Shown in pieces: positions 17,877 through 26,592 of a stretch of 64,000 nucleotides of DNA; position 1 is the first letter of the stretch, and each line of letters starts with the position of its first letter. The translations under genes were made by a program, and so were the position numbers. The stretch covers positions 1,116,001-1,180,000 of the forward strand of contig NZ_CP177357.1 of the NCBI RefSeq assembly GCF_046845755.1, given 5' to 3'. The notes below the pieces were generated by a model, which did not search any database, had not been told where the DNA came from, and worked only from the letters and a program-made list of their open reading frames with translations. The stretch comes from Rubrivirga sp046845755 (lineage in GTDB: Bacteria; Bacteroidota; Rhodothermia; Rhodothermales; Rubricoccaceae).

Positions 17877-20003
17877 CTACACCATCCCGATGCGCTTGCG
17901 CCAGACCCACTCGACGGTGAGCAGCGCCAGCGCCAGCACCAGCAGAGGCCACATGCCCAGGAGCGGCGTCGCGTCCTCGCGGACGAGCGGGCGGTCTTCG
18001 AGCGCGCCGGCCTGGCGCAAGCCGCGCACGAAGGCGCCGAGCGTGTCGAGGCCGACGACGGCGCCGCCGGACCGCAGGGCGACCTGGCGCATGAGCGCGG
18101 GGTCGGCGCCGGGCTGGCGGAACTCGGCGGCGATGGCGCCGACGGCGAACCCGCCGCGGTCGGTGCCCAGCGCGGCCCCGCCCCGCGTGGCTTGGGCGGA
18201 GAACGCGTAGCGGCCGGGCGGGCGGACCCCGAGGTCGGCGACGTAGCGGCCGTTCCCGAGCGGGCGCATTGTGGCGCGCTCGGCCGGGCCCGGCCCGTCG
18301 ACGGTCAGCTCGATCCGGGCGTCGTCGATCGGTTCGAGCCCGTCGCCGTAAACCTGGCCGGTGAACGTGACGCGGTCGCGCTCGCCGAATGTCGCGCGGT
18401 CGGGGCGGACGCGGACGGGGCGGCGGTCGCGGGGCGCCGTCGCCCAGCGCACGAGCCGGTCGACAAAGCGGGCGTGAACGCCGCGCAGGTCGTCGAGGTC
18501 GTCGGGCAGTGTCCGCCAGCGCCACGTGCCGGCGCCGTAGACGGCCGCCGTGCGGACGGCGCCGTTTTGACGGACCGCCAGCAGCGGCGCCTCCAGCGCG
18601 GTCGCGCCACGGCGGACGGTCGCGAGCACGCGCGCGCCGGGTTGCAACGTGTAGCGCGTAGGGCTGGCGGCGAGCGGGGGGAGGGCGGCAAGGCGGGCGG
18701 CGGGGACGCCGAGGTCGAGAACCGGGTGCGCCTCACCGGCCGGGGTGGGGGACCAGCCCGCCTCGACGGTCCCGGGGCGCACGACCGAGGGCGCGGCGGG
18801 GAGCACATCGCCGTACGTCCGCGCCAGCCGCGTCAGGTCGGTGCCGGACGTGAGCACGAACACGGCCGGCAAGCCGCCCGCGATGGCGTCGGCGATGCGG
18901 TCGGCCGTCGACGCGTCGGCGGCGGTGCCGGGGTAGCCGGCCAGGATGACGGCATCGAAGCGCGCAAGCCCATCGGGGACGGCGCCCTCGTAGAAAAAGC
19001 CCGGCGAGCGCTGGGTGCGGACCGTCAGGTCGACCGAGTCGTCGGCGTCGAGCGCGGCGCGGAGCGCGGCGACGTCCGGCCCGGGCGCGGCGGCGACGAG
19101 CAGCACGCGGCGGTCGTCGTCGAGCACGCGCACGGTGACCGTCTGGCGGTTGTTGCGGACCGTCGCCTCGCCCGCCAGCGGGCCGACGGTGACCGTAAAG
19201 CGGCGGACGCCGGGCGCCCCGGGCGTGACGCTGAGGTCGACGACGGCCTCGGCGCCGTCGGACGGGACCTCGACGGTCGTGCGCGCAAGCGTGCGGCCCC
19301 CCGAGGTGACGGTCACCGAGGCGGGCCGCCCCGCGTACCCGGTCGCCCGGATGCCCGCCTGGATGGGGAGCGGGCTCCCGACGCGCGCCACGTCGTTGGT
19401 GACGGCGCGCTCGAGCCGCACGTCGCGGGTCGACAGGCTGTCGCCGACCGTCGCGGTCCAGATGGGGACGGCGGAGCGCTCGGCGAGGTACGCTGGGTTG
19501 CGGCCGTCGGTGACGCGGCCGTCGCTGAGCAGGACCACCCCGCGCAGGTTGCGGCCCGCAAAGTCGGCCTCGACACGCGTGAGGGCGGCGGCGATATCTG
19601 TCCGCTCGCCGTCGAAGCGCAGGCTGTCGCCGGGCAGGCTCGCGCCCTCGGGCCGGGCGTCGGACGAGAAGCGGTAGAAGCGGAGCGCGGCGTCGTCGGG
19701 AAGGTCGTCGAGCGCGGCGCGGAGCGCGGCGGCGGGGCCGTCGCCGAGCGCGAGGCTCTCGCTGTCGTCGACCAAGACGGCCAGCAGGGGCGGCTCTCCC
19801 GATCGCGTGATCCGGGTCCAGACAGGCTCCAGCAGGAGCAGGATCACCACGAAGAGAGCCCCGAAGCGGAGCGCTGCGAGTCCTCCGCGCCGCCAGCCGG
19901 TGACGGTCGGCGTGCTCCGGCCGTACGTCGCCCACGCGAGCGCGCCCGCCGCGACGGCGGCGACGGCCAGGACAACGGGGGAGACGGCGAGGGAGAGGTC
20001 CAA
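17877..20003 (-). CDS. membrane-anchored vWA-like / glutamine-amidotransferase-like protein (BatA-type architecture)
   Basis: The product is 708 residues and starts with TTG at 20003; no ATG or GTG fits upstream. Two N-terminal transmembrane helices (residues ~5-27 and 41-60) are followed by a von Willebrand A-like domain starting at LLAVLVDDSESLALGDG, in which the MIDAS DxSxS is written DDSES, and with RGVVLLSDGRVTDGRNP as the next strand. Ig-like modules follow and then a class I glutamine amidotransferase-like fold (FDAVILAGYPGTAADASTAD). One helix near the C terminus (LGMWPLLVLALALLTVEWVW) ends the protein. Bacteroidota have similar proteins of unknown role linked to BatA/BatB stress proteins. 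The 21-bp array begins right after its stop. Confidence 0.75.
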   Translation of the reverse strand: MDLSLAVSPVVLAVAAVAAGALAWATYGRSTPTVTGWRRGGLAALRFGALFVVILLLLEPVWTRITRSGEPPLLAVLVDDSESLALGDGPAAALRAALDDLPDDAALRFYRFSSDARPEGASLPGDSLRFDGERTDIAAALTRVEADFAGRNLRGVVLLSDGRVTDGRNPAYLAERSAVPIWTATVGDSLSTRDVRLERAVTNDVARVGSPLPIQAGIRATGYAGRPASVTVTSGGRTLARTTVEVPSDGAEAVVDLSVTPGAPGVRRFTVTVGPLAGEATVRNNRQTVTVRVLDDDRRVLLVAAAPGPDVAALRAALDADDSVDLTVRTQRSPGFFYEGAVPDGLARFDAVILAGYPGTAADASTADRIADAIAGGLPAVFVLTSGTDLTRLARTYGDVLPAAPSVVRPGTVEAGWSPTPAGEAHPVLDLGVPAARLAALPPLAASPTRYTLQPGARVLATVRRGATALEAPLLAVRQNGAVRTAAVYGAGTWRWRTLPDDLDDLRGVHARFVDRLVRWATAPRDRRPVRVRPDRATFGERDRVTFTGQVYGDGLEPIDDARIELTVDGPGPAERATMRPLGNGRYVADLGVRPPGRYAFSAQATRGGAALGTDRGGFAVGAIAAEFRQPGADPALMRQVALRSGGAVVGLDTLGAFVRGLRQAGALEDRPLVREDATPLLGMWPLLVLALALLTVEWVWRKRIGMV

Positions 20004-20066
20004 CGTGTGCGTGAGCGGGGCGGCCGGAACGACGGCGCGGCGGCCCGATTGCCGGAGCGCGAGCGG

Positions 20067-20825
20067 CTAGCGGCCCAGGGCGTCGCCGCGGAAGGCGCCG
20101 GGGAGCAGGGCGTCGGGCAAGGTCACGTCGGGTGGGCCGGTGCCGCGCCAGATGACGACGTCGGCGTCCGGCGCCAGCTCGGCGATCACCTGGCGGCACC
20201 CGCCACACGGCGTCCCGCCGGGGGCCTTGACACACGCCACGTAGAGCGAGCGGATGGGCCCGAGCCCCGCCGCCTGCGCGGCCACGAGCGCCGTCCGCTC
20301 GCCGCACAGGCCGGCCGCCCAGTCGGTCGCGATCTCGACGTTGGCCCCGGAGACCGCCCGCCCGTCGGTGTCCACGACGACGGCCCCGACGGGGAAGTCG
20401 GACGCCGGCACGACGGCGCGCGCGGAGACGGCGAGCGCGAGGTCGGCTCCGCTGACGTGGTCGGCGGGGGCGTCGGCGAGCCCGAAGTCGACCGGGTCGC
20501 CCAGGTCGGGCAGCGTGCCGCCCGCGACCGCGAGGTCGGGCCCGACAATCCGCCAGTCGGCCGGCGCGGCGCCGGCGAGGGCGCCCAGGGCGTGCGGCCC
20601 GAGCGGCGTGCTCTGGGCGACGGCGACGGGCGTGCCGCCGGCGAGCGCCGCGAGCGCGCCCTGGAGCGCCGAGATGGTCAGCGGAAACGAGGCGTTCTCG
20701 ATGCGGGGCGCCGCGACGGTCCGCCCGTCGGCCAGCAGGACGGCCACGCCGACGGGCGCTCCGGAGTACGGGGCGTGCGACCGCTCAGAGATGGCGGCGG
20801 CGAGGGCACGGAGGCGATCGGGCAT
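20067..20825 (-). CDS. cdd: cytidine deaminase with duplicated domain (N-terminal half degenerate)
   Basis: This zinc enzyme deaminates cytidine and deoxycytidine to uridine in pyrimidine salvage. The product is 252 residues and consists of two cytidine deaminase folds. The C-terminal half carries the zinc site: NVEIATDWAAGLCGERTAL (Cys174, Glu176) and TPCGGCRQV (Cys207, Cys210). The N-terminal half keeps the fold pattern (IENASFPLTISALQGALAAL, residues 42-61) but has lost the cysteines and the catalytic glutamate. In the well-known E. coli dimeric enzyme the arrangement is the reverse: active domain first, broken domain second. Two of the usual motif residues differ (NVE-IAT rather than NVENAS in the active half). 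Confidence 0.85.
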   Translation of the reverse strand: MPDRLRALAAAISERSHAPYSGAPVGVAVLLADGRTVAAPRIENASFPLTISALQGALAALAGGTPVAVAQSTPLGPHALGALAGAAPADWRIVGPDLAVAGGTLPDLGDPVDFGLADAPADHVSGADLALAVSARAVVPASDFPVGAVVVDTDGRAVSGANVEIATDWAAGLCGERTALVAAQAAGLGPIRSLYVACVKAPGGTPCGGCRQVIAELAPDADVVIWRGTGPPDVTLPDALLPGAFRGDALGR

Positions 20826-20845
20826 GGGCGCGGGCGGGGGGCGCG

Positions 20846-20853
20846 TAGCTTAC
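20846..20853 (+). promoter_or_regulatory. -7 promoter element TAGCTTAC upstream of tRNA-Leu
   Basis: This element lies 20 bp before the 5' end of tRNA-Leu, a normal distance for a short 5' leader removed by RNase P. Confidence 0.45.
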
Positions 20854-20873
20854 GCCGTGCCCGCGCCTGCCGC

Positions 20874-20958
20874 GCCGGAGTGGTGAAACTGGTCAAACAC
20901 AGCGGACTTAAAATCCGCCGGCGTCCGCGCCCTGCGGGTTCGAGTCCCGCCTCCGGCA
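20874..20958 (+). tRNA. tRNA-Leu (anticodon UAA)
   Basis: The 85-nt sequence folds as a class II tRNA. The acceptor stem pairs GCCGGAG with CTCCGGC, the anticodon stem-loop is GCGGA-CTTAAAA-TCCGC with anticodon TAA, a long variable arm follows (GGCGTCCGCGCC in part), and the T-arm is GCGGG-TTCGAGT-CCCGC. The discriminator is A and CCA is not encoded. The next CDS starts only 5 bp after its 3' end, so tRNA and mRNA are probably one transcript. Confidence 0.96.
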
Positions 20959-20963
20959 CTTCT

Positions 20964-22622
20964 ATGAGTGATTCCACAGATGTCGTCGTCGTCGGGGCCG
21001 GGCTGGCGGGGCTGGCGGCGGCCGCCGAGCTCGCCGACGCGGGGCGCCGCGTGGTGATTGTCGAGCAGGAGGGGGGCGGCTACCTGGGCGGGCAGGCGTT
21101 CTGGTCGCTCGGCGGGCTGTTCATGGTCGACACGCCCGAGCAGCGCCGCATGGGCATCCGCGACAGCCGCGAGCTGGCGTTGCAAGACTGGCTCGGCTCG
21201 GCGGCGTTCGACAGGCCCGAGGACGCGTGGCCGTGCCGCGTTGCAGAGGCCTACGTCGACTTCGCGGCGGGCGAGATGCGGCCGTGGCTGCGCGCCCAAG
21301 GCATGCGCTGGTTTCCCATCGTCGGCTGGGCCGAGCGGGGCGGCGGGCTCGCGGACGGCCACGGCAACTCCGTCCCGCGATTCCACCTCACGTGGGGGAC
21401 CGGGCCGGGCGTCGTCGAGCCGTTCGAGCGCCGGGTGCGCGCGCACGTCGCGGCCGGGCGCATCGCGCTCCGGTTCCGACACCGCGTCGACCGGCTCGTG
21501 TCGACGGACGGCCGGGTGACGGGCGTGGCCGGCGCGCGGCTGGCGCCGGCGCGCGTCGAGAGGGGAGAGGCCTCGAACCGGGAGGTGGTGGGCGACTTCG
21601 AGATCTCGGCTGGCGCCGTGGTCGTCGCCAGCGGGGGGATGGGGGCCGACCACGCCGCCGTCCGGGCCGCGTGGCCGGCGCGGCTGGGGGAGCCGCCGGC
21701 GACGATGCTCTCGGGCGTCCCGGCGCACGTCGACGGGCGCGGGATGCAGGCGGCGCAAGCGGCGGGTGCGGCCATCATCAACGGCGACCGGATGTGGCAC
21801 TACGTCGAGGGCATCGAGAACTGGGACCCGATCTGGCCGACCCATGGGATCCGCATCCTACCGGGCCCCTCGTCGCTGTGGCTCGACGCCCGCGGCGACC
21901 GCCTGCCGCCCCCGCTGATGCCCGGCTTCGACACGCTCGCGACGCTGCGCCACCTCCGGGCGACGGGCTACGACCACTCGTGGTTCGTGCTCACGCAGTC
22001 GATCATCGAGAAGGAGTTCGCGCTGTCGGGCTCGGAGCAGAACCCCGACATCACGGGCCGGAGCTGGCCGGCGCTGCTCAAGAGTCGTCTGCTCGGCAAG
22101 GGGGCCCCGCCGCCCGTCGAGGCGTTCAAGCAGCACGGCGTGGACTTCGTCGTTCGCGACGCGCTCGGCGACCTGGTCGCCGGGATGAACACGCTCGAAC
22201 CCGAGCCCGGCCTCGACCCCGACCACGTCCGCCGCCAGATCGAGGCGCGCGACCGCCAGATCGACAACCCCTTCGCGAAAGACGCCCAGATCCTCGCGCT
22301 CCACGGCGCCCGCGCGTACCGGGGCGACAAGCTGATCCGCACGGCGAGGCCGCACAAGCTGCTCGACCCCGCGCATGGCCCCTTGATCGCCGTCCGCCTC
22401 CGCGTGCTGACCCGGAAGACGCTGGGCGGCGTGCACACCGACCTCGACGGCCGCGCGCTCGGGGCCGACGGCGCGCCCGTCCCCGGCCTGTACGCCGTCG
22501 GCGAGGCGGCCGGGTTCGGCGGCGGCGGCTACCACGGCTACAACGCCCTGGAGGGCACCTTCCTGGGCGGCTGCCTCTTTACGGGCCGGACCGCGGGCCG
22601 CCACGCCGCGCGCTCGGTGTAG
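20964..22622 (+). CDS. FAD-binding dehydrogenase (fumarate reductase/3-ketosteroid dehydrogenase flavoprotein family)
   Basis: The product is 552 residues. The FAD-binding Rossmann motif is at the N terminus, VVVVGAGLAGLAAAAELADA then VVIVEQE. Near the C terminus GLYAVGEAAGFGGGGYHGYN and GTFLGGCLFTGRTAG form the second FAD contact that closes the site in this family. The long central part (for example MWHYVEGIENWDPIWPTHG) is typical of the 'FAD-binding dehydrogenase' group annotated near 550 residues. The substrate is not known; relatives act on steroids or fumarate-like acids. No signal peptide is seen, so it is probably cytoplasmic. It lies directly behind tRNA-Leu. Confidence 0.85.
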   Translation: MSDSTDVVVVGAGLAGLAAAAELADAGRRVVIVEQEGGGYLGGQAFWSLGGLFMVDTPEQRRMGIRDSRELALQDWLGSAAFDRPEDAWPCRVAEAYVDFAAGEMRPWLRAQGMRWFPIVGWAERGGGLADGHGNSVPRFHLTWGTGPGVVEPFERRVRAHVAAGRIALRFRHRVDRLVSTDGRVTGVAGARLAPARVERGEASNREVVGDFEISAGAVVVASGGMGADHAAVRAAWPARLGEPPATMLSGVPAHVDGRGMQAAQAAGAAIINGDRMWHYVEGIENWDPIWPTHGIRILPGPSSLWLDARGDRLPPPLMPGFDTLATLRHLRATGYDHSWFVLTQSIIEKEFALSGSEQNPDITGRSWPALLKSRLLGKGAPPPVEAFKQHGVDFVVRDALGDLVAGMNTLEPEPGLDPDHVRRQIEARDRQIDNPFAKDAQILALHGARAYRGDKLIRTARPHKLLDPAHGPLIAVRLRVLTRKTLGGVHTDLDGRALGADGAPVPGLYAVGEAAGFGGGGYHGYNALEGTFLGGCLFTGRTAGRHAARSV

Positions 22623-23063
22623 CTACACCGCCAGCCGGACGATGGGGGCGCCCGAGGCGCCGTCGGAGCCCGGGGCGTCGCCGTAGTGGGCCCGGTTGAT
22701 CTCGCGGATGACCTGGGCCGCCTCGGCGATCGTCATGTCGCGCTGGCGGTCGCGCTGCTGCATCCGGTCGTTCGCCCGGAGCACGGCGTCCTCGAGGTGC
22801 CGCTTGTGCTTGTCGACAAAGTCCTGCGGCGACGACGACAGCAGGAGCCCGTGCCGGACGGCGGCCGAGCCCGGGAGGCGCACGGCCCCGATGCGGGCGC
22901 TCCGCTTGCGGGGGTAGCTGGTCAGCGCCCACTCGTGGTGGAACGCCTCGATCCAGTCGTCGCTGGGGGGCTCCGACAGGCGGAGCACGATCTGGGTGAT
23001 GGCGTCGCCCGCTGGGGAGGTGGCGACGGCGTCTTCGTAGAGTCCGGCGATGGACAGGGGCAT
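22623..23063 (-). CDS. conserved hypothetical protein
   Basis: The product is 146 residues, soluble, with no signal peptide or membrane helix. Its features are a mixed N-terminal domain (ITQIVLRLSEPPSDDWIEAF, RIGAVRLPGSAAVRHGLLLS) and a helical, highly charged middle (FVDKHKRHLEDAVLRANDRM followed by QQRDRQRDMTIAEAAQVIRE). No family is recognised. It ends stop-to-stop with the flavoprotein gene, with no bases between the two stops. The upstream side opens onto a 374-bp gap filled with palindromic elements. Confidence 0.6.
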   Translation of the reverse strand: MPLSIAGLYEDAVATSPAGDAITQIVLRLSEPPSDDWIEAFHHEWALTSYPRKRSARIGAVRLPGSAAVRHGLLLSSSPQDFVDKHKRHLEDAVLRANDRMQQRDRQRDMTIAEAAQVIREINRAHYGDAPGSDGASGAPIVRLAV

Positions 23064-23437
23064 CGGGCGTGCGGCGGTGGTGGGGCGCGCAAGGTGACGG
23101 ATTCGCCCCGTCCGCGCCCGATGGGCACCTTCAGGCTCGCGCCCTCAGCCAATCCTCAGGATTCTGTGAGCCCCGAGCAGGGCCGCACCCTGCCCACGCG
23201 CAGACCCAGGCCGCCGGTCATCCTGAGCGGCTGTCATCCTTCCCACGCTCAGAAACTGGTTGTGAAAGCCAGTCCCCTCCACTTTGAGTCATCCCCGCGC
23301 AGGCGGGGAGCCATACGGCGGTGCCCAGATAGCGCCCCCGCAGCCGGTCGCCCCTCACCCTGTCCCTCTCCCTGTGGGAGAGGGGACGCCCTAGAGAGCC
23401 TGCACCCTTCCCCCGAATCCTCGCTGCGCCCGGCGAG
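23064..23437. repeat. intergenic region with several dispersed-type palindromic elements
   Basis: The 374-bp gap holds no plausible gene. It contains GTCATCCTGAGCGG at 23217-23230 with a second GTCATCC at 23233, a REP-like palindrome at 23288-23311 (GTCATCCCCGCGCAGGCGGGG, stem 6 bp), and a stem-loop at 23364-23384 (CCCTCTCCC-TGT-GGGAGAGGG) preceded by CCCCTCACC. All three word types resemble short dispersed repeats found in many unrelated bacterial genomes. Confidence 0.6.
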
Positions 23438-24190
23438 CTAGCCGCGGACGCCGCCGGGGCGGCGGGCCGACCGGGGGGCGGGCGCCTCGACGGGGAACAG
23501 CGCCCCCTCCTCGTCGACGATGAACGCGGCGGCGTAGCCCCACCGCGCCGCGCGGCGGGCGGCGGTTTCGGCGTCCGGCCCGACGAACGCGAGCGGCGTG
23601 CCGAGGTCGGCGGGCAGGTCCGAGGCGGCCATGGTGTCGGCGGCCAGGTCGAGCGCGACGTCGGGGCCCGCGTTGGTCTCGCTCACGTCCACCACCACGC
23701 CGCCGCTGGCGAGGAGCTGGGCGAGCGTGTCGGCGCCGCCCCAGGCGACCGAGTCGGAGATGTCGGCCTCGGCGAGCACGGGGCTGGCGAGGGCGAACAG
23801 GCCGTCGCCAGTCGTGGCGGTGGACCGCCCCCGGACGTCGCCCTCGGCGTCGACGACGACCGCGAGCGGGGCGCCGTCGTACCCGAACGCGCGCGCGGCC
23901 TCGGCGCCCTCGCCGCCCGCGGCGACGACCAAGACCGTCGCGCCGGCGGCTTCGAGGTCGGCGAGCGCCTGGGCGATGTCGCCGTCGGTGCCGTCGCCAA
24001 AGTGCAGGACGACGGGGTGGCCGGCGAGCGTGGCGAGGTCGACGAGCCCGTTCTGGGTCGGGACCACGACCTGCGGGGCCCGCTCGCGCGCGGCCACGCC
24101 GCCGCCCGAGGCCGTCGCGAGGGGGGCGTCGGCGGGGTCGGCGCAGGCGGCCAGCGCGAGCGCGGCGAGCAGGAGCACGCGGGAGGTCAT
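23438..24190 (-). CDS. lipoprotein with cysteine-free thioredoxin-like domain
   Basis: The product is 250 residues from the ATG at 24190, which overlaps the stop of the upstream ytxJ-like gene by ATGA. The signal is MTSRVLLLAALALAACADP with Cys16 lipidated. The body has AhpC/thioredoxin-like strand order (HPVVLHFGDGTDGDIAQALA, ATVLVVAAGG, LAVVVDAEGDVRG) but no cysteine other than the lipobox one, so it cannot be a thiol enzyme itself. A second similar half begins near GGVVVDVSETN. Pairing with a bacilliredoxin-like protein suggests a redox-related or sensing role; this is inference. Confidence 0.65.
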   Translation of the reverse strand: MTSRVLLLAALALAACADPADAPLATASGGGVAARERAPQVVVPTQNGLVDLATLAGHPVVLHFGDGTDGDIAQALADLEAAGATVLVVAAGGEGAEAARAFGYDGAPLAVVVDAEGDVRGRSTATTGDGLFALASPVLAEADISDSVAWGGADTLAQLLASGGVVVDVSETNAGPDVALDLAADTMAASDLPADLGTPLAFVGPDAETAARRAARWGYAAAFIVDEEGALFPVEAPAPRSARRPGGVRG

Positions 24191-24528
24191 GCGGCCTCGG
24201 CGTAGGCCTCGCGGAGTGAGGCCAGGCGGATCGAGCCGTGGCTCTTGACGTCGACGGCCTCGCCGTCCCGGATCAGGATCGCCTGCGGCGTCTCGTGCTG
24301 CACGTGGAGCTGCTCGGCGAGGTACCCCGACACGTCGCGGGCGTACTGCACCACGACGGCGTACAGCTTGGGGTCGGTGTCGCCCTCGAGGCCGACAAAC
24401 TCCATCTGGCCTCGCGCCGAGATGGGGCACGCGATCGAGTGCTTCAAAAGGTAGACGGGGGCCTCGTGCGAGGCGGCGAGCATGGCGTCGGCGTCGGCCG
24501 TCGACGCGAGCTCCTGGACCTGGGCCAT
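24187..24528 (-). CDS. ytxJ: monothiol bacilliredoxin BrxC/YtxJ family protein
   Basis: The product is 113 residues from the ATG at 24528. YtxJ (BrxC) reduces mixed disulfides between bacillithiol and cytoplasmic proteins. The active-site segment YLLKHSIACPISARGQMEF carries a single cysteine (Cys34) followed by Pro, as in this monothiol family (hSxxCpiS). The C-terminal cis-Pro segment HETPQAILIRDGEAV is the expected thioredoxin-fold contact to the thiol. Bacillithiol is used in Bacteroidota as well as Firmicutes, so the finding fits the lineage. It is co-transcribed with the downstream lipoprotein (ATGA overlap) and diverges from pepF. Confidence 0.85.
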   Translation of the reverse strand: MAQVQELASTADADAMLAASHEAPVYLLKHSIACPISARGQMEFVGLEGDTDPKLYAVVVQYARDVSGYLAEQLHVQHETPQAILIRDGEAVDVKSHGSIRLASLREAYAEAA

Positions 24529-24557
24529 CGGGGGATCGAGCGGAGTGGAGCGGGCCG

Positions 24558-24565
24558 TACCTTCG
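24558..24565 (+). promoter_or_regulatory. -7 promoter element TACCTTCG upstream of pepF
   Basis: This element lies 90 bp upstream of the pepF start, giving an unusually long leader for this window. Confidence 0.45.
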
Positions 24566-24655
24566 GCGTCGCCCTTCGCGACACCCTGCGGCCCACGCTG
24601 GAAGCTACTCGCGGCCGGGCCTCGTTGCCGACCAATCACCCTCAGGAACCTCCCT

Positions 24656-26452
24656 ATGCCCGCCGTCGCCGATCGCCCCACGGGCGCCGAATCCGTCCGC
24701 TGGGACCTCGCCGACCTCTACGCCTCCGACGCCGCGCTCGCGGATGACCTCGCGCGCGCGGAGGCCGAGGCGCTCGGGCTCGCCGAGCGCTACCGGGGCC
24801 GCCTGGGCGATCTGTCGGCGGCCGAACTGGCGGCGGCGCTCGCGGCGCTCGCCGTCGTCCACGACCGGGCGGGCAAGGCGTACACGTACGCGTTCCTGGC
24901 GTGGAGCACCGACACCGAGACGCCCGAGTCCGGCGCGCGATTGCAGCGGGTCCGCGAGGCCTACAACCGGATCGGGCAGGAGCTGCTGTTCGTGGATGTC
25001 GAGTGGGCCCGGCTCGCTCCCGACCGCGCGGCCGCGCTCACCGACGCGCCCGAGCTGGCGCCCTACCGGCACTACCTCGAGCTCAAGACGCAGGCGCGCG
25101 ACCACGTGCTGTCGGAGCCCGAGGAGCGCATCCTGTCCGAGAAGGCCGTGACGGGGTGGAGCGCGTGGAACCGGTTTTTCGACGAGACGCTCGGCGCGGC
25201 GCGGTTCGACGTCGGCGGCGAGCTCCTCCCGCTCCAGCAGGCGACCGTCAAGCTCCACGACGGCGACCGGGCCGTCCGCGAGCAGGCGGCGCAGGCGGTG
25301 ACCGACGGGCTCGACGGGCTCCAGCGCCCGCTCGCCTACGTGTTCAACACGATCCTGGCCGACAAGGCGTCCAGCGACCGCTTGCGGGGCTACGACTCGT
25401 GGATCTCGAGCCGCAACGAGTCGAATGAGATCGACGACGCGAGCGTCGACGCGCTCGTGGAGGCGGTGACGGGGCGGTACGACTTGGTCCAGCGCTTTTA
25501 CACCCTCAAGCGGTCCCTCCTCGGCCTCGACACGCTCTACGACTACGACCGCTACGCGCCGACGGCCGAGGCAGCCGCGTTCGTGCCGTGGGCCGAGGCC
25601 CGCGAGACGGTGACCGCCGCGTACGCCGACTTCGACCCCGCGATGGGCGAGATCGTCGAGCGCTTTTTCGACGACCGCTGGATCGACGCGCCGGCCGAGG
25701 CGGGCAAGCGGGGCGGGGCGTTCAGCCACGGCGCCGTGCCCTCAGCGCACCCCTACATTTTGCTCAACTACACCGGCCAGCTCCGCGACGTCCAGACGCT
25801 GGCGCACGAGCTGGGCCACGGCGTCCACCAGTTTCTCGCGCGCGAGCAGGGGGTCTACCACGCCGACACGCCGCTGACGACGGCCGAGACGGCGTCGGTC
25901 TTTGGCGAGATGCTGACCTTCCAGCGCATGCTCGCCAGCCTCGACGACCCCGCCGACCGGCTGGCGCTGCTGATGGAGAAGATCGACGACACGATGGCGA
26001 CGGTCTTCCGGCAGGTCACGATGAACCGGTTCGAGGCCCGGATCCACGCCCACCGCCGGGCCGAGGGCGAGCTGTCGCCCGACGACTTCGCGGAGCACTG
26101 GATGGCGACCCAGCGCGCGATGTACGGCGACAGCGTGACGCTGACCGAGGGGTACCGCCAGTGGTGGAGCTACATCCCGCACTTTGTCCACACGCCGGGC
26201 TACGTCTACGCCTACGCCTTCGGCGAACTGCTCGTGCTGGCGCTCTACGCGCGGTACCAGTCGGAGGGCCCGGGCTTCCCGGCCAAGTACCGCGACCTGC
26301 TGGCGGCGGGCGGCTCGGACTGGCCGCACGTGCTCGTCGGCCGGCTCGGCATCGACCTCCGGGACCCTGGGTTCTGGGACCGAGGGCTCGATGCGGTCGA
26401 GGTTCTGATCGCTGAGGCGGAGGCGCTGGCGGGCCAACTCGCCGAGGGATAG
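24656..26452 (+). CDS. pepF: M3 family oligoendopeptidase F
   Basis: This cytoplasmic zinc peptidase cleaves short peptides. It has 598 residues from the ATG at 24656. The N-terminal part SVRWDLADLYASDAALADDL is the conserved PepF start. The zinc motif is TLAHELGHGVHQFLARE (His384, Glu385, His388), and the third ligand lies in TTAETASVFGEMLTFQRML, where the first Glu follows 25 or so residues later as in the clan. The C-terminal signature HFVHTPGYVYAYAFGELLVL is typical of the family. The length is normal. A promoter lies 90 bp upstream. Confidence 0.93.
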   Translation: MPAVADRPTGAESVRWDLADLYASDAALADDLARAEAEALGLAERYRGRLGDLSAAELAAALAALAVVHDRAGKAYTYAFLAWSTDTETPESGARLQRVREAYNRIGQELLFVDVEWARLAPDRAAALTDAPELAPYRHYLELKTQARDHVLSEPEERILSEKAVTGWSAWNRFFDETLGAARFDVGGELLPLQQATVKLHDGDRAVREQAAQAVTDGLDGLQRPLAYVFNTILADKASSDRLRGYDSWISSRNESNEIDDASVDALVEAVTGRYDLVQRFYTLKRSLLGLDTLYDYDRYAPTAEAAAFVPWAEARETVTAAYADFDPAMGEIVERFFDDRWIDAPAEAGKRGGAFSHGAVPSAHPYILLNYTGQLRDVQTLAHELGHGVHQFLAREQGVYHADTPLTTAETASVFGEMLTFQRMLASLDDPADRLALLMEKIDDTMATVFRQVTMNRFEARIHAHRRAEGELSPDDFAEHWMATQRAMYGDSVTLTEGYRQWWSYIPHFVHTPGYVYAYAFGELLVLALYARYQSEGPGFPAKYRDLLAAGGSDWPHVLVGRLGIDLRDPGFWDRGLDAVEVLIAEAEALAGQLAEG

Positions 26453-26567
26453 CGGGATCGGGCGGGGAGCGCCGTACGCTGGCGGATCCCGCCCGCAGCG
26501 CTCCGTGGCCCTGATTCCGGGCTCCGGCGAGATATCCACACTGCCCGGCTCCGGCCGGGGCCGCCCG

Positions 26568-26575
26568 TATGTTGC
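26568..26575 (+). promoter_or_regulatory. -7 promoter element TATGTTGC upstream of the CYTH-CHAD gene
   Basis: TATGTTGC fits TAnnTTTG with two changes. It ends 17 bp before the start at 26593. Confidence 0.4.
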
Positions 26576-26592
26576 GGGGCGCGCGTCCCCCC

